A stretch of 64,000 bases of DNA from Aquila chrysaetos chrysaetos (GCF_900496995.4 NC_044007.1:75864742-75928741), one strand, 5' to 3'. Positions 36,780 to 49,745 are shown, counted from the first letter of the stretch. Made by a program: numbers and translations. The notes: generated from the letters alone by a model not told the origin.

Positions 36780-39700
36780 GAATTAGCTGGCCTACATCAC
36801 AGTCAGTATGGACCAATTGAAAAGGCTACCATTTAGAGGTAAAAAAAATCTCAATCTTTTATGTAAAAGAAAACACAGTTTAAAAATAAGCTGTTTTCTT
36901 CTTTTTTTTTTTTTATTACTTTCTTTTGGTTGGAAAAGATATAAAATCATCTCAAAGGTCTGCTTGTTCCATCTGAATAGAAAGGAGGGAAAAAAATCTA
37001 ATTGGGAAAAAAATAAGGGTGAGGGAGTTTGGAGAAACCAGCTTATACAAAGTGCTGACTCCTTGTTCTCAACTACTTTATGAGCCTGAATTTCAGGTGC
37101 CTGTTACCTAATGTTAGTTAGGTAGAAAATGCTACAAAATAAAACTTAACAGCAATACTATTTACCTGCATGATCTCTTCTGTGGGTGGTGTTCCTGTTA
37201 CCTGCTTTTGCTTAAACCAACCCTAAAATCTGTCTGATTAAGTACATTGCACAAGCAGTGGTTGTTTATAGTATCTGTTGCTGTTTTGTAATTGCCTTTG
37301 CTCTTTCTAGTGAAAAATGGCCATGTATATCTGATAGGAGTTCATTCACTAATTTGCCTCTTCATTCTTTTCACTTCTAGCACTTCTAGTTGCTCTTGAA
37401 ATTTCTTTTGTTAATTATTCTGGAACATAACTACCTGTACCAGTTTAAAAAAGTTTCTAATGCCTTGTATTTTTTCGTTGGCTGTGTTTTAAAATCACAG
37501 GGATTTTAAAAAACGGTTTATATAAACAGCTTGATATTTTTAGAGCACAGGATCAAGCAGATCAGCTTTTAATTAGAAACAGATTAAACTTTGATCACTC
37601 CTGCAGAGCTCTCCAGCATTGACTGAAGGTAATCCTTACAAGCTTTGGAGTGAGCATAGTTGAGATATCTTGCTAGTGACTTTGCATTTAAAATTGAAGG
37701 TCAGAAAGTCAAAGCAGCACGCTAAATCTGAGAAGACTTAGATCCTACTGGGGCATGGACATAAATGATGTGCTGCTGGGGAATGCAAAAGAAGAGCAGG
37801 CCAAACTACAAATCAAATGCTAAAGTGCTCTTAAGATCAGTTCGTTGATCTATGGCAATGTATGAATATGTCTATTTCAGCAAAACTTATATAAAAACAG
37901 ATAGTGTAGTTCGTATCTGAGGAATGGAAATAATAATCTTTGTTTCTGTAGTTTTTGGTCACATAAGCTAATGGTAGCTTCAAAATGCAATGGAAAGGAT
38001 CATAAGATTTGAGTAACAGCATATATATATTTGTTACCTGTATTAATAATCTTTGAGGTGTTTATGGTATTTCTACACTGATTAACTGATTTAAATTGCT
38101 ACATCCATATGCATCTTTGTACTACAGCTTTGTTTCAAAAATTTACAGCTTGCAAGAAAAGACAAAAGCCTTTTAAGGACAGAAGGATGTATGTTTATTT
38201 ACAAGAGAGGCATCAAAATTTAGTGAAGAATATTCTCAAAGCTACCATTTAAATAACATGATTAAAACAGGATGAAACTGCAGTGGCAACGGTATCCCTG
38301 CAAGAAATTCAAAGTAATAAGATATAACACGAAGCTTTCTCACTAGGATTAACAGTGAAAATAAAATAACAAAACTTTTGAGAAAGCTGGTTATGAAATC
38401 ACAGTCCTTTGTGCTTTATTTACTTCATTATGCTGTATTTAACTCTTTCTGAAAAGTCTCTCCAAATGTTTGAACATTCTCTGTGCTCATGTGAGTGCAC
38501 ATCATTTAATATTGCTTACGGTGAAATCTCACCGAAGTTTTCTTCAAAGCAGCTCAGGCCAGTGAACAAGTCAGCAGGCCTAAATTCTGTACCCAGCTCT
38601 GGGGAAATTCAGTTGAAACCCATTTTACTTAAACTTTTGGGGGATACCTTGCCCTATAGGAGTAACATAGGTATATGGAATTTAATGGGAATATCTTATT
38701 CCTTGCTCATAAATGATAAAGTGACCTATTCAGCTCTAACTGAAGGGCATAATGATTGGAAAGCACAAATGGGCAGAGGCAACGGTGACTGCCGTAACCC
38801 TCCGAACATCTTCCACAAGAGAGGCAGGCAGAAATATGTCGTCAGGAAAGCACTAGCCTTGTGGGAAGCTTTTCACTTGCGTATTGAGACTGAAATGCGT
38901 TCAAGTATTTGAGATCAAATGAAATTACTTTTGGAAGAAGCCTGGTTTTACTAATTAATGGAAGGTGCGTGTCAATGTATGTGCAGCCCTGCACAGTCCT
39001 GTCAAGGTGCTGTGAGACTTGGGTAAGGCTGCCTGGCAAATGGTGCGTGTGTGCATGAACAGGCAGTGCTAGAAGAACACGCAGGTATCTGTTCACATTC
39101 TAAGAACACCTGTTTGGGTCTCAGCTTTTTTCAGTCAGTATTAATCTTTTATGTTTAACTTTTTCCATGTTACATTAGAGTGAATTTAAGTTTGGGGTTT
39201 TTTTTTTTTACTCTCAGGTAATCAGTCTTAGAATACATCAATTAGGAATACAGAGAGTAGATGTTCCTGATACTGAGCTTTCCCAAGGGAAACTTTTTTT
39301 GTCGAAAATGTGGAAATGAAGACATTGATTTCTATGAAAACTTTTTCTAGAGGAACAAATAAATATAGGTTATAATTTAAATATTAAGCATAATGTTAAT
39401 ATCTCCCTAAGTGATTTGACCTAATGCAGTGAAACTTTGAAAAACTGAATTGAGACTAAAAATTGCTGACTTCACAGAAGGCAGGTAGTCTCATTAGCAA
39501 GAACTTTATTTTCAAGGATTTCTTAAATCTAATTTTCCAGGAAAAGAGGAGAAAGTCTGAGCAGAGTATGTGCACTGAATTCCAATTTAGGTTTTTGGTA
39601 AACTGCATAGAAAGACTCTGGATGGGTAGACAGATAAGCAGGATTTTTTTCACTCTTTTGCAATGGTAAGTCGACGCCTGTCCCTGTTCTCTGGTTCAAA

Positions 39701-39838
39701 CTGATGTGCAATGACTGGCGTTTCACTGGCTCTTTCTGCTTCACGTTTATATTTTTGAAAAGCTTTTCCTGGCCCTAAGGCCTAGCCCCCACCGTAGCAC
39801 CAAGACTTGATAAAGCCAGGTGTGGGGACAGGTGACTG
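36780..39838. other. Non-coding stretch, includes an unsupported 167-codon frame
   Basis: The frame at 38409-38912 (plus, 167 codons) is the longest ATG-less or ATG-started frame outside repeats that is not GC-driven. Its translation shows no domain, repeat or signal peptide that I recognise, and its codon content looks random. There is no CpG island or acceptor/donor pair of note. I treat it as chance. Confidence 0.4.
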
Positions 39839-39852
39839 TCACTAGAGGGTGC
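39839..39852 (+). promoter_or_regulatory. CTCF-like site
   Basis: TCACTAGAGGGTGC agrees with the CTCF core consensus CCASYAGRKGGCRS at 12 of 14 positions by eye. It sits about 120 bp before the candidate solo LTR. Motif only; no occupancy can be inferred. Confidence 0.3.
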
Positions 39853-39970
39853 TGCACATCTAGATTTTCAGGAATTTTTCTCCTTCCAAAGTAACCGATA
39901 GGTAGCACTCCGGGTTGCGGTGTATCTAAAGCAATTTGCTGCTTTTGTGGTTCTGAACTTTCCGATTAGT

Positions 39971-40534
39971 TGTTGGATGGGTCCGATAACCCTGATAAGA
40001 GGAAATAGAAGACTTTGGGAAATGACTAGGAGATATCTCTGCCTAGAGTTTTGTTATCAGTTCATATGTATAATATGATTGAAATAACCAGGGAGCTGCT
40101 AGAGCCCCGTGTACAGCCCCCATCAGTTAATATTTAAAATAGGGAAACAATAACTCGGTATGACTTAGGGGTTTGGAACTAACTACTGGACAACGGGGCT
40201 TTATGTTTTTGTCAGAAAAGGTAATGGATTGTGGTCTGGTCAATAAACCTTGAAGAACCGCTTGGAACTGCCAAGATTAGGGAAGAAGTAGGTAAAAGGT
40301 AATTCCTACAGGGGGAGATTGTGACCACCTTATCACTCGGGAGATACCACCTACTCAGAAGAACAATGAATATGTATTAGTTAAGTGTATAAATGTGAGG
40401 ATTTTTGAGACAAGGGTGTGCTGTCTTGAGACAGGCACCCGTTCATATGCATCAGTGATGTTAATTTGAAAATGCCTCAACTCTGTGTTATTGGCTTGCA
40501 CGCTGGGTAAACGAACCCCGTTTGTGGGACAACA
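39971..40534 (+). mobile_element. Candidate solo LTR of an endogenous retrovirus
   Basis: A 564-bp block begins TGTTGGATGG and ends GGGACAACA, so TGTTG and CAACA form the short inverted termini typical of LTRs. Inside lie a TATA-like GTATAAATG (about 40388) and, after it, a short-promoter-like stretch ending in TAAACGAACCCCG. Local CpG and composition differ from the flanks. Weak points: no target-site duplication is visible (left flank GATTAGT, right flank GTGTGAC); the only AATAAA (about 40242) lies before the TATA-like site; and I cannot name the family. It could be a different unclassified repeat. No viral coding sequence is present. Confidence 0.45.
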
Positions 40535-43500
40535 GTGTGACTGGAGATGCTGTGTATGATTTTTATGAGCTCTTTGCTTGCTGAGCTTTGCTTAAATACT
40601 TGTCTGCCCGTGGCATCCTCTGGCCTTTGTCTTTTTTAAGACATGTGGCTCTATTTTTTTAATTAATTTTAAGTCACTGAAACATAAATGGGTTGATATT
40701 TTTAATTAGGTTCATACTTTCTTCCAATGATCTTTTTAAATAACTTTTGCACATGCCTGACCAGCTGGGTTTTCTGGTAATGTGCAATGGGTGGGCAAAG
40801 CAGTAGCTTGTGCTTATCATAATGATCTATACATGTAAGTGTTGTTACTTAATTGCTATGAACACTTATTGGCACCTTACAGCAAAAGCTATTGTATCTG
40901 AAAAACATGAGACTGTGAGGTACAGTGCTGTGAAACAATAAATATGCAGACAGAAAACCACCTAAAACCCAATATTATTTTATTCCTTTTCTGTCACCAT
41001 TTAAAGCAAGTCTTTGCTCTTTCAAGCAGATGTTAGCAGCAGTATGAATACAGCCTGTGCAGCACTGTGTGACATGATACCCAAGCCAGCTGTGGATGAG
41101 TTGGTATGGCTGGACAGCATAGGAGCCCCTGCTGAGCCATCTATGGGAAATTTAATGTAGCTGCCTACGTCTGGGATGAGCTTGGGCTCTAGTAAGTTTT
41201 GACACTTGGCTGCAGTGAGTTATTTTGGGAAACAACTGATTGTCATACTTCAGGGATACAAGTGTTGGCACTGGGGTTGCCACAGCTGCAGTCTTTGTTT
41301 CGTTTTTAGGTTAACCCCTCAGATCTTAGGGCAGTGTCTGATTTGGGAGTGGTAAGGTGTTGGCACCCAGTTATCTCGGAGCTTTTGTCACCATTTGAGA
41401 AATAAGGGTATGTCCTTATCACAGGACCCATCAGGAAGTTGGGCAAGGATTTTATTTCTTGTGTTGTGATTATCCTAACCAAGGAACAGAAGGGACGGGC
41501 ATGCCAAATGCTCACTTGAGATGATACCTGTTCTAGCCTTCCGTCCCCCTAAACAGAGTGGAGAATCTGTATCCATTCCTTTCAAATCTGTAAAGCTTTT
41601 CAGGGAAGTTTATTTCAATGTCAGCATAAAGAGTTTGTGTGAAGACTTCTGAGCTAGAAAACTAGCAGTGATGAGCTCACAGATTAACCACATATCCAAC
41701 CTCCCCTCTCTCTGGTAATGTGGGCTTGCTGCATATATTCTCCCTAAGCTACCACATTGCATCACTAGCTGAGAGACTTGGTGACTTTGTGCTGACTGGT
41801 GCAGTGGGATTCCCAAAGCTCTGTATTGAGCCAAAGCTTGGTTCCCTGCTTTGCACTGAACCACTCTGGGGTGTGCCATGGCTGTCGGGTGTTAGAGAGA
41901 TAATGCTGGATTGTTCTCCAGCTCTTTTCTTTTTGCATATATTCCTTTCTAAAGACTCAAGTTAGCTGGAGAGCCATGTTTGGGAAAACACTGCTTCCAG
42001 TATAGTCAGAATAGATATGTTTCCTTTTGGTATATAAATGGAATGGGCATTTATCCGGTGGACTTCTTGCAGGATTGTTCCACTGGTGAGGCACAACCAT
42101 GTCGAGTTGTGTCATCCCACCTCCTCTTGGGTTCTGCCCAGAGCCCACCCTATGCTCATGAGCAGCTTGTGTCCCGGCTCACCAGTTTCTTCTGCCTAGT
42201 CCCTCTGACAGGAATGTCCCACAGGAGAGAAAACTGTTCCTCTGTTGACAGGTACTTTACAGTTAATTAGTTCCAATACACAATAGAGAGATCCTTTTCA
42301 ATAGGACACTGATTCTTCCCCCCAACCAGGGGCTAACATTCTGCATGTCTGTTGTGTACATGCACTTGTGCTTGTGAGAGATCTGGCCTCTTCCTTTCCA
42401 CGATAAAGAACAATAAATGCCAGAAGATGTTTACATACTTTCTCCCCTTCGACCCCAAGTCTGAAGGTGCTACTTTACAGTGATTGCTGTATCCTGTTTC
42501 CATTAGGTCTGTGACATGTAAAGCAGTCAGGCGATGACCTTGAATGAGAAGAGACATCGTAGCCCCAAATATTTGTTTCCAGTGCTATTTAACACTCGCT
42601 GTTTGCCCTAAGATAGGGAGTCAGCTTTTCTTCTGGTAGTTTTCGTTTAGAAGCTGGCCTGCAAGAAGCTCCAATTTAAACCTGATCTGATGTAAAGCAG
42701 CAAACTGAACCGTGGAGAGGCTGCAGATAAAGTGAATGCATTTTTGGTGCCAAGAATAGCTTTGACAGGATCTGCATACCAAATCCTCCTGCATCCTCAT
42801 GGCTTGGAGGGGAAAAAGATTTAGGTGGTTGGTTAAGACTCGCCTTTGAAGAACTGCTTCAGAAAGCAGTCAACTTGTTTTGCTGTTGCAATGTGAATTC
42901 AGAGCAGAGATTATCATCTATAAAGGATCTAATGGTTTAGGCTCTGAACACCTGGGCAACTCTTAATCAAGGAGGAGAAAAAGTGGGAGCTGCTCATGTT
43001 GTGCAGGGTTTTGATACCTGCTTTTGGTCCTGTGCTAGGAACTCAGATTTGCTGAGGTTCAGGATCTGTCTTCTCGGATGCTTTTTTTTGCTTAGGAGTG
43101 CATGCATGAAGTAGTTAATTAAATTTTCCCTTGGGCTTGGATTTGGGATGGAGGGGTATGTGAACTACCTCCACAGCTTGATGGTATTCACATTTGGCAA
43201 CAGCGAAATAAACTGAGGTAAAGGAATGACTATTGAGGCAAATCTGATTTGTACAGCTGAAAATGTTGGCAGAAAGTCTCTGCTTAGGATTAGGGTTTTT
43301 GACAGCTATTGATCTTTATTAGGTAAATTCTGCCTCAAACACTTGGTGATCTTGTTAATGAAATTTTATCAGTGATTTTTTTTTTTCATTACCCTCAGCA
43401 TAATACTGGTTTTGTCTACTGAATATTTTCTCTCAAGCAGGGGCTTTTAAGACCTAGTCCTCAGATCTTGTTCGACCCCAATTGATTTGAACTGGTTTCC

Positions 43501-44941
43501 CATGAAATAAGTCCTTTTTTCATGTAGAAAATAAAATCCAGGGAAAGTGACTTTCCTCAACACCCTCTATAATGTTATAATTGCCACTAATCTGTAAAAA
43601 TCATAACCAAACCACATCATAGTTGCTAAAACTTCATGACTGAAACAGTGGCATCAAACGCTTAAAAACATGAGCTACCACAATGTAGGTCAGGTCAGTC
43701 TTTTTGCCCCAATAGCGTGCCTGCTTCTGCTTCATTTCTCTTACCCAAAAATAGCTAATACTTCTGGTTGTTAGATGCAGAAGGAATGGATTTAAAATCT
43801 ACTACAATTGATGTGGATAAGTGTCAAATCTATTTTTGCATTTGCCCCGACAGGTATTTCTGGGATGGCTTTACTTTGGATTGGAGCCTACTAAGAAACT
43901 GTGTCATAACCATGGTCAGAATTACAAATCCTTACAAAAAATTTTCCCCATCAAAAACCTGATACTCTCTCACCTAGGAAAAAAAAAATAAAAAATTGAC
44001 CGAACCTTCTTGTGAGCACTATAAGCTCAGGCACTAACTTTCTTCCTCGAGTTTCAATGTATTTTGATATTCTTCAGTTACTGTATTAGGACCTCCCAAA
44101 TATCCAATTTGGAATAAAATTAAACAGCCCCTATCCATTTTCTTCTGTTCTGGTATCTGGACAAACAGCAAAATTTGGGAAGTATTTACGGGCATATGTG
44201 TCAGGAATTCAGGGTAGTGACTGATGTTTCAAGAATTACCTTTATTTCTTAGGTACTTTGAGTAGTTGGCATTTTCATGATACCTTATGACAGCATGTTA
44301 CCTTACTGACCTCTTTTGGCACAACACACTAATTCCTTAATTATTTTTAATCTCTTTTTAATACCATTAGTGCAACTAGCATGTTCTCCACTGCCAGTGG
44401 AAGTGACCAGTGATAATCTTAAAATAGCGTAGCCTGACTGTACCTGCTGTCTATTTTGCCATCTATTCTTTTTGTGGGCCTCTAAAAATTGGGACAAGTA
44501 AGTGTCACAAACCCTGGCTGTCAGTTGGCATGGGAACAGTCTAGTTGCTCATCACAACTACAGTGAGTGAAATTAGCTGTGCCATGAAAAATGTCACCTG
44601 ATCTGCTAGCGATTAATTTTTCAGCTGTGCTCTCCAAAGTCGGGTAGTATTCCTATGTGTATGAGGCACACAAATATTTTTGTTCCACTGTGAAGGTGCT
44701 TTAATTTCTTCGAACTTAATCAAAAGTGAAATGTAAGAAGTTTTACCTGTCTCCAGGAGGAAAAATGCAGCTAATATTTTCTGTCATTCGGGTTTGTCGC
44801 TTTAGGTATTCATTTTCTATGAGATCAGGCTCAGTTTGACCAAACTTCATTAATTTCTTTTACATAATATACTTGGACACCTCAGTGAAAGGTGCTTTCT
44901 TGTATTGTTTTTTCAATGACAACTACTGCTTTCTTGGGTTT
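40535..44941. other. Non-coding stretch, nothing recognised
   Basis: Frames of 60-96 codons on both strands lack domains. A T-run lies at about 43378-43386. No repeat, RNA gene or strong regulatory motif is called. Confidence 0.45.
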
Positions 44942-44991
44942 GGGGGGGGGGGGGTGTTTTGTTTTTTGGGGTTTTTTTGTTTGTTTGTTTT
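44942..44991 (+). repeat. G13 run followed by G/T-only tract
   Basis: Thirteen G (44942-44954) are followed by about 35 bases of only T and G, with a GGGG run and TTTG repeats. It lies about 90 bp upstream of the young CR1. The G13 can host up to three G-triplets, and the fourth lies too far away for a strict quadruplex rule. Confidence 0.85.
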
Positions 44992-45080
44992 AATGGCAAT
45001 GTTTACAAGAATGGCAGAACTGGGAGGTTTTGGAGCATCACCAAATTGCATCATTAGAAAGCCTCAGGATCAATGTCCTA

Positions 45081-45389
45081 GGAGGTTGTAGTGAGGTGGG
45101 TTCTGGTGTCTTCTATCAAGTAACAAGCGATAGGATGAGAGGAAATGGCCTCAAATTGCACCAGGAGAGGTTTAGATTGGTTATTAGAAAAAATTTCTTT
45201 ACTGAAAGGGTTGTCAGACATTGGAACAGGCTGCCCAGGGAAGTGGTTGAGTCACCATCCCTGGAGGTGTTCAAAAAAACATGTAGACGTGGTGCTTCAG
45301 GACATGGTTTAGCGGGTATGGTGGTGTTGGGTTGATGGTTAGACTCAATGATCTTAGAGGTCTTTTCCAAACTTAATGATTCTATTCTA
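45081..45389 (+). mobile_element. CR1 LINE 3' end, 5'-truncated, relatively young
   Basis: This is a 5'-truncated CR1 copy of about 309 bp. The open frame from 45081 encodes the very C-terminus of ORF2: GGCSEVG, then [15 protein letters not shown], then [17 protein letters not shown] and [14 protein letters not shown], in the order and spacing usual for CR1. The frame continues without a stop or frameshift to 45335. The 3' UTR follows, with GGTTAGACTCAATGATCTTA (near 45337), and the copy ends in GATTCTATTCTA, the short ATTCTRTG-type tail that replaces poly(A) in CR1. The intact frame and close fit to the family suggest a younger insertion than the copy at 1.6-2.7 kb. As the rest of ORF2 is missing, it cannot move by itself. 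The open frame upstream of 45081 is flanking DNA. Confidence 0.93.
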
Positions 45390-48300
45390 ATTAGCACCTC
45401 TCAAGAGGAGGTGACTGGACGAAATTCACTCTGCTGTCACCTCTGTTGGCTTTGTGCTATGCAAATAAAGAAAAAAAGTTATTGCAGGTTGATGATATGG
45501 CAATTTTGCATCAGTAGACCAAAAATAACAAAGGGAAAGAGTCATCTTGGAGCAATTTACTTCAGAACAAAAAGACTTTCTCTCTTCTAAGACATCTGCT
45601 GCATCTCTAAACTTTTAAGATATTTTGGGTTTTTTTCTCCAGGGTAAGATTGCCTAGTAGGAAAGGACTGGGTCAAATTAGACTGTGTTCTTCTACCCAT
45701 GTATTATGCTCTGGCTTTTCCAGTGCGATAGGCTTTGGTCCAAGCTGACCCCTAGGTAAAGGGTGACAAAAACTGAAGAGGAGGAAGTGTGGGAATGTCT
45801 CAGCAGCAGACTGTACTGGGGAAGGACTTGCTTTGGCTGCTTTAGTTTTGTGGGACTTCTCTGAAAGGGGAAGGATCAAAAATCTGCTCTTCTGGCTGTT
45901 GTATCTGAAGCACTGGCAAGAATATTGCCCCCTCTGGTTCACACACGCATTCATTCCTGACGGCACGTAACAGCAAGCAAAAAGCTGTGAAAATGAGCTG
46001 CTTTCATAAAATCAAACTTGTAAATTCATCTCCTCCAGAAATCCAAAGCATGATGGTGCAGTGTTGATCGCTGTGTCCTGTGAAAAGATGTCTTTGTTCT
46101 TCATAGTGGTCTGGAAGCCAAAGGTTAAAGGCTGAATTCTTCTTACGCTTTTCCTTGGGCTGAATCTCACCCAAGAGATCAACCACATCCAGGCTTTGTG
46201 TTGGAAGCCCTTGCAAAAAAGGATGAGCTCAACTCGGGAATATGTGAGGAAAAGCCATGAGATAAATGATTGATAGGAGAAATATGAGGGAGAAAGATTC
46301 TTTTTAACATCTAGTTCATTCTGACATATAAACAAGGCACCCACTTGTTCATTTAGGTTTCCTTTTTTAATGTAATACCAAGTAATGGAGGGAAAACTGT
46401 TCAGCCTCACCAAACGTGTTATCACACTCCCTTGCAAGTGTTCCCGGAGTACAATGTCTCCCCTCCAGCGCTACTCTAGACCCTCACAGAAAAGCCCTGT
46501 GTCTTTGAAGTTCTTGGTGCACCATCTCGTTTATCAGAATAAGATCTCTTTTTTGGTTTCCCAACTGGAATGGCACTCATGCTACTTAAATGTGTTAGAA
46601 ATGGCTGCTTCTTTTTTCACTGAAAGGAAGACATAATGCTGGGGCTTGGTCACCATCACTTGATTCCAGCCTCTCTGCTATCTTTGGGCTTGACTGTCAC
46701 ACTCAGCCTTCCTAGAAGAGATTGTATGTGTGTCTAGGTAAGTGATGTGCAAGGTAGTTAAAAGTCTAAGATTTAAATTTAGAACTAAGCTAATGTTTGA
46801 ATTCGTATAAGCTGTCTGTGCAGGCCAATCTATTTCAGATTAATAGCAAGTGATATCTGAAGGTGAAACTTTGCACCTTAGTATTTATTACTAACTTTTT
46901 TGCACTAACTTCATCTATTTATTTATTTGTAGTGTTGTGGAGTCTCAGGCTTGGACCACAATAATAAATCTGTGCCATCCTCTGAAAATATTTTAGTGTA
47001 TTATTTCTGGAAGTGGTCCTTGGGGTGACCCTGTAACGAAGGCACTCTAATTTTCTGCCCATATGGCTTTCTGGTGAACAAACTGTCGTGAAATCAAAAT
47101 AAAAGGTCTCTTAGAATGATCAAAATGTATTTAGGGAAAAGCTTTTTACCATCTTGGAAACAGATGCCAACTGCATCCACTACACTAACAGCTGCTCTGA
47201 ACTTTTTATACAGCATTTTCTGAAAATGGTGTATTAGGTTATGTAGGACTATGCATTCTTATCCAAGTTCTGATTTTTCAGAGCCAATGTAAATGGTTAT
47301 GATGAGATTCAGAGTACTAAATTAGCAAGTTGAGTACTATAATACTCCATTAGCTAGTAATGCAGCCCCTTTGTATTAAGCCTAGAGCTGGAATTCAATA
47401 AAGAATTGTAATGAAAAGGACAGTTTGGAATAGGTAATGTTTTTATATCATAACATTTTCCTTTGCCTTGTGAAGCTGTATCTTACAGGCAGCATGCTTA
47501 CACTGAAGCAGCTGCCCACATCTGTAGGAAACTGTGAAACCGTACTGAAGTGGTTAGCCCCTGTTTAAGAAAAAGTGCATGTGTGCATATATTAAAAAAA
47601 AACCAAAAACTTTTATATATAAATATATATTCATATGTCTCGGCTGTCATATTACTCTAAGAAGTCTAATTGTGAAGTTTTTAGCTGAATTGAGTCTGGA
47701 AGTTCAGCAAGTCCAGAGGCTATTGTCATCCACACCTGAACCAAATGCTGATGTGCTGGAGCCTCATGACTTTCTGAAAACTGAATCTCAAACCAGGTTC
47801 ATGGCTTCACTTTCTCTTAATGAGCCCTGTTATTACAGAGCAAGACAGTAAAAGGCACTGTGAGACCAGAAGGCACTCAGTGCATTTTCTGGAGTGTCCA
47901 AATAGCAGATAGTCATTCAGGGCAACAGTGAGCCAAGGACTTTTTGTTAGCACTTAAAAATAATAGTAAGGATGATCACAACACAGTGAGAGGCACTGTT
48001 TGTGCTGCTCTTCAACTTTAAGCTTATTGGTTCATATTGATTAAAAAGTATAGAGTTTGATTTTCTTTGATTTGGGCATCTTTTGGTAGGGAGTATTTTT
48101 GATAAACATGACAGTTTGCTTGAAAAGTCTCTGCAGATAGGAAGACTAAGAGATGATTATTAAAATCTGTGGAAATAGAGACCAAAACTTTACATTGAGT
48201 CTTATGGAAAGTCACAATTGTCTTTGTGTGAGTTTTAGGGTGGAATGGCTTATGATTTTTTTTTTTTATGCTTCTCAGGCTAGCAGTGTTGGGGCACCCT

Positions 48301-49353
48301 TGGCATCATAAGCCTGTGCTGCGTATACAGCGCAGTAAACAAGCTAGCTTGAGGCCTGATGACAGCCTGGTGTTTCATCTTGGCTAACTATATCAGCTCC
48401 TCTTCTAGTTGTCCTGTGCTGTGAGAACAGTTTCAGGTGTGCTAGTTATGAATGAAGTTGTTATTCCACCACTTCTATACACAGAAGTGTACGAAGACAC
48501 AGTATGAAAGACATCCTGGGACTGTCTCTGTTTTTTATTACTACTTTTCTATGAAACAACTCTTTCTAGGCTTTCAGGCTGTCAAGTGAACCTAGTTTTG
48601 AATTTTTAGTTTTTAATGTTTTCTAGATTTGTTTTTTAACCTAATGAATTAAATATGCTATGGAAAAGTGAGCAGAGTTTTCATCCTTAGCCCAGAAAAA
48701 CATACTGTAAGCTTACAAGAGTGCTGTCCAGGCTGATGGGTAGATAATATATTGGACAGGTGCTTGTCAACAAACTTTATTAGCAGTCATGAGTTTCCTA
48801 ACTCCGGTCATAAGTTGCTGTAGCTGTAATTTGCTGTTGTTGTACCTTTATAAGCCTTGGGGCAAGGTATTGTGTGTAGGACAAATACTGCTTTATGTCC
48901 TTGCAGCTGTCTGTCATTCGATTAACTTAGGGTTTTTAATCAATCTTGGTTTGAAGGACAGGTCCTAGTCAGGTGATGTTGTCAAACATACAGTCAGAGA
49001 GTCCTTGGGGAAGAAAGAGGAAGAAAAGGGCAGGTTCTTCATTGTTTCTCTCCTGCCAACAGATACAGAAAAATACAGGGGATAAAACACATGTGAAAGT
49101 CTTAGGCGTGTTCTCTATCACCCTTGCTCAACAGATGTTTAAACAAGTCCATTACCTATTGAGCATTTGTGCTACATTATTTCCTTTGAAAGTAAGACTT
49201 TAATTATCTTGTAGCTTCAGAAGAGACCAGAGATTTGTTTTCAATATCTTTGTCAAAGCATGTTGGCTGCCAGTTAAAGTCGTCAGATATCTGGAGGTAT
49301 AAGCAGAGAAGACAAAAGATTATGTGAGCTCAAAGTGAGTTGTGAGGAGGGGG
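45390..49353. other. Non-coding stretch, nothing recognised
   Basis: Minus and plus frames up to 141 codons (46012-46437, minus) show no domain. A short AT-alternating run lies at 47613-47630. No gene or repeat is called. Confidence 0.45.
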
Positions 49354-49373
49354 AAAAAAAAAAAAAAAAAAAA
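49354..49373. repeat. A20 homopolymer
   Basis: Twenty A follow GGAGGGGG. A simple tract; no processed gene copy is recognised next to it. Confidence 0.9.
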
Positions 49374-49602
49374 GTATTCAAGTAAGACAGAAAATGACCT
49401 GGAGATCCCCACTGCAGACGGGGTTCCCCTTGGGTCCCTGCCTGCCTGCTCCTGCAGAGTGCCGGCAGTGCTGAGCAGGGGTGTTGGCAGCCTGGTATTT
49501 GTCTGCAAGGAGCAGAACTGCAAATGCAAATGGGCAATTCTTGTCAACAAATTAGATGATATCACCATTGAAATGTAGGGAAGACCAGCGTGTACCTGTA
49601 CG

Positions 49603-49631
49603 AGCTGTCAAAAAGCTTCACGTTGACAGCT
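49603..49631. repeat. Perfect 9-bp inverted repeat with MEIS/TGIF-type cores
   Basis: AGCTGTCAA (49603-49611) and TTGACAGCT (49623-49631) are exact reverse complements around an 11-base spacer. Each arm holds CTGTCA/TGACAG, the core bound by TALE homeodomain proteins such as MEIS and TGIF, so the pair is a divergent double site. It could also be a short RNA hairpin. Confidence 0.6.
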
Positions 49632-49727
49632 TTGTGGCCATTAAGCAATGATACTGAGAGTTAACAATCTGGGTAAACTCCCGTTTGCAGCCTAAGGGGA
49701 CTTTCACCTTTAACTCTGGTGTTCCTC

Positions 49728-49745
49728 TTTTTTTTTTTTTTTTTT
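49728..49745. repeat. T18 homopolymer followed by C5
   Basis: Eighteen T in a row are followed by five C. Low-complexity tract with no sign of a minus-strand retroposed copy. Confidence 0.9.

Noticed and set aside
38409..38912. 167-codon plus-strand open frame as a possible gene
   Set aside because: The translation has no recognised domain or signal, and no promoter or splice context supports it. Length alone is possible by chance in 64 kb.
38998..39016. RE1/NRSF-like sequence (CTGTCAAGGTGCTGTG)
   Set aside because: The spacing between half-sites is off by one base and the flanking bases do not match the consensus.
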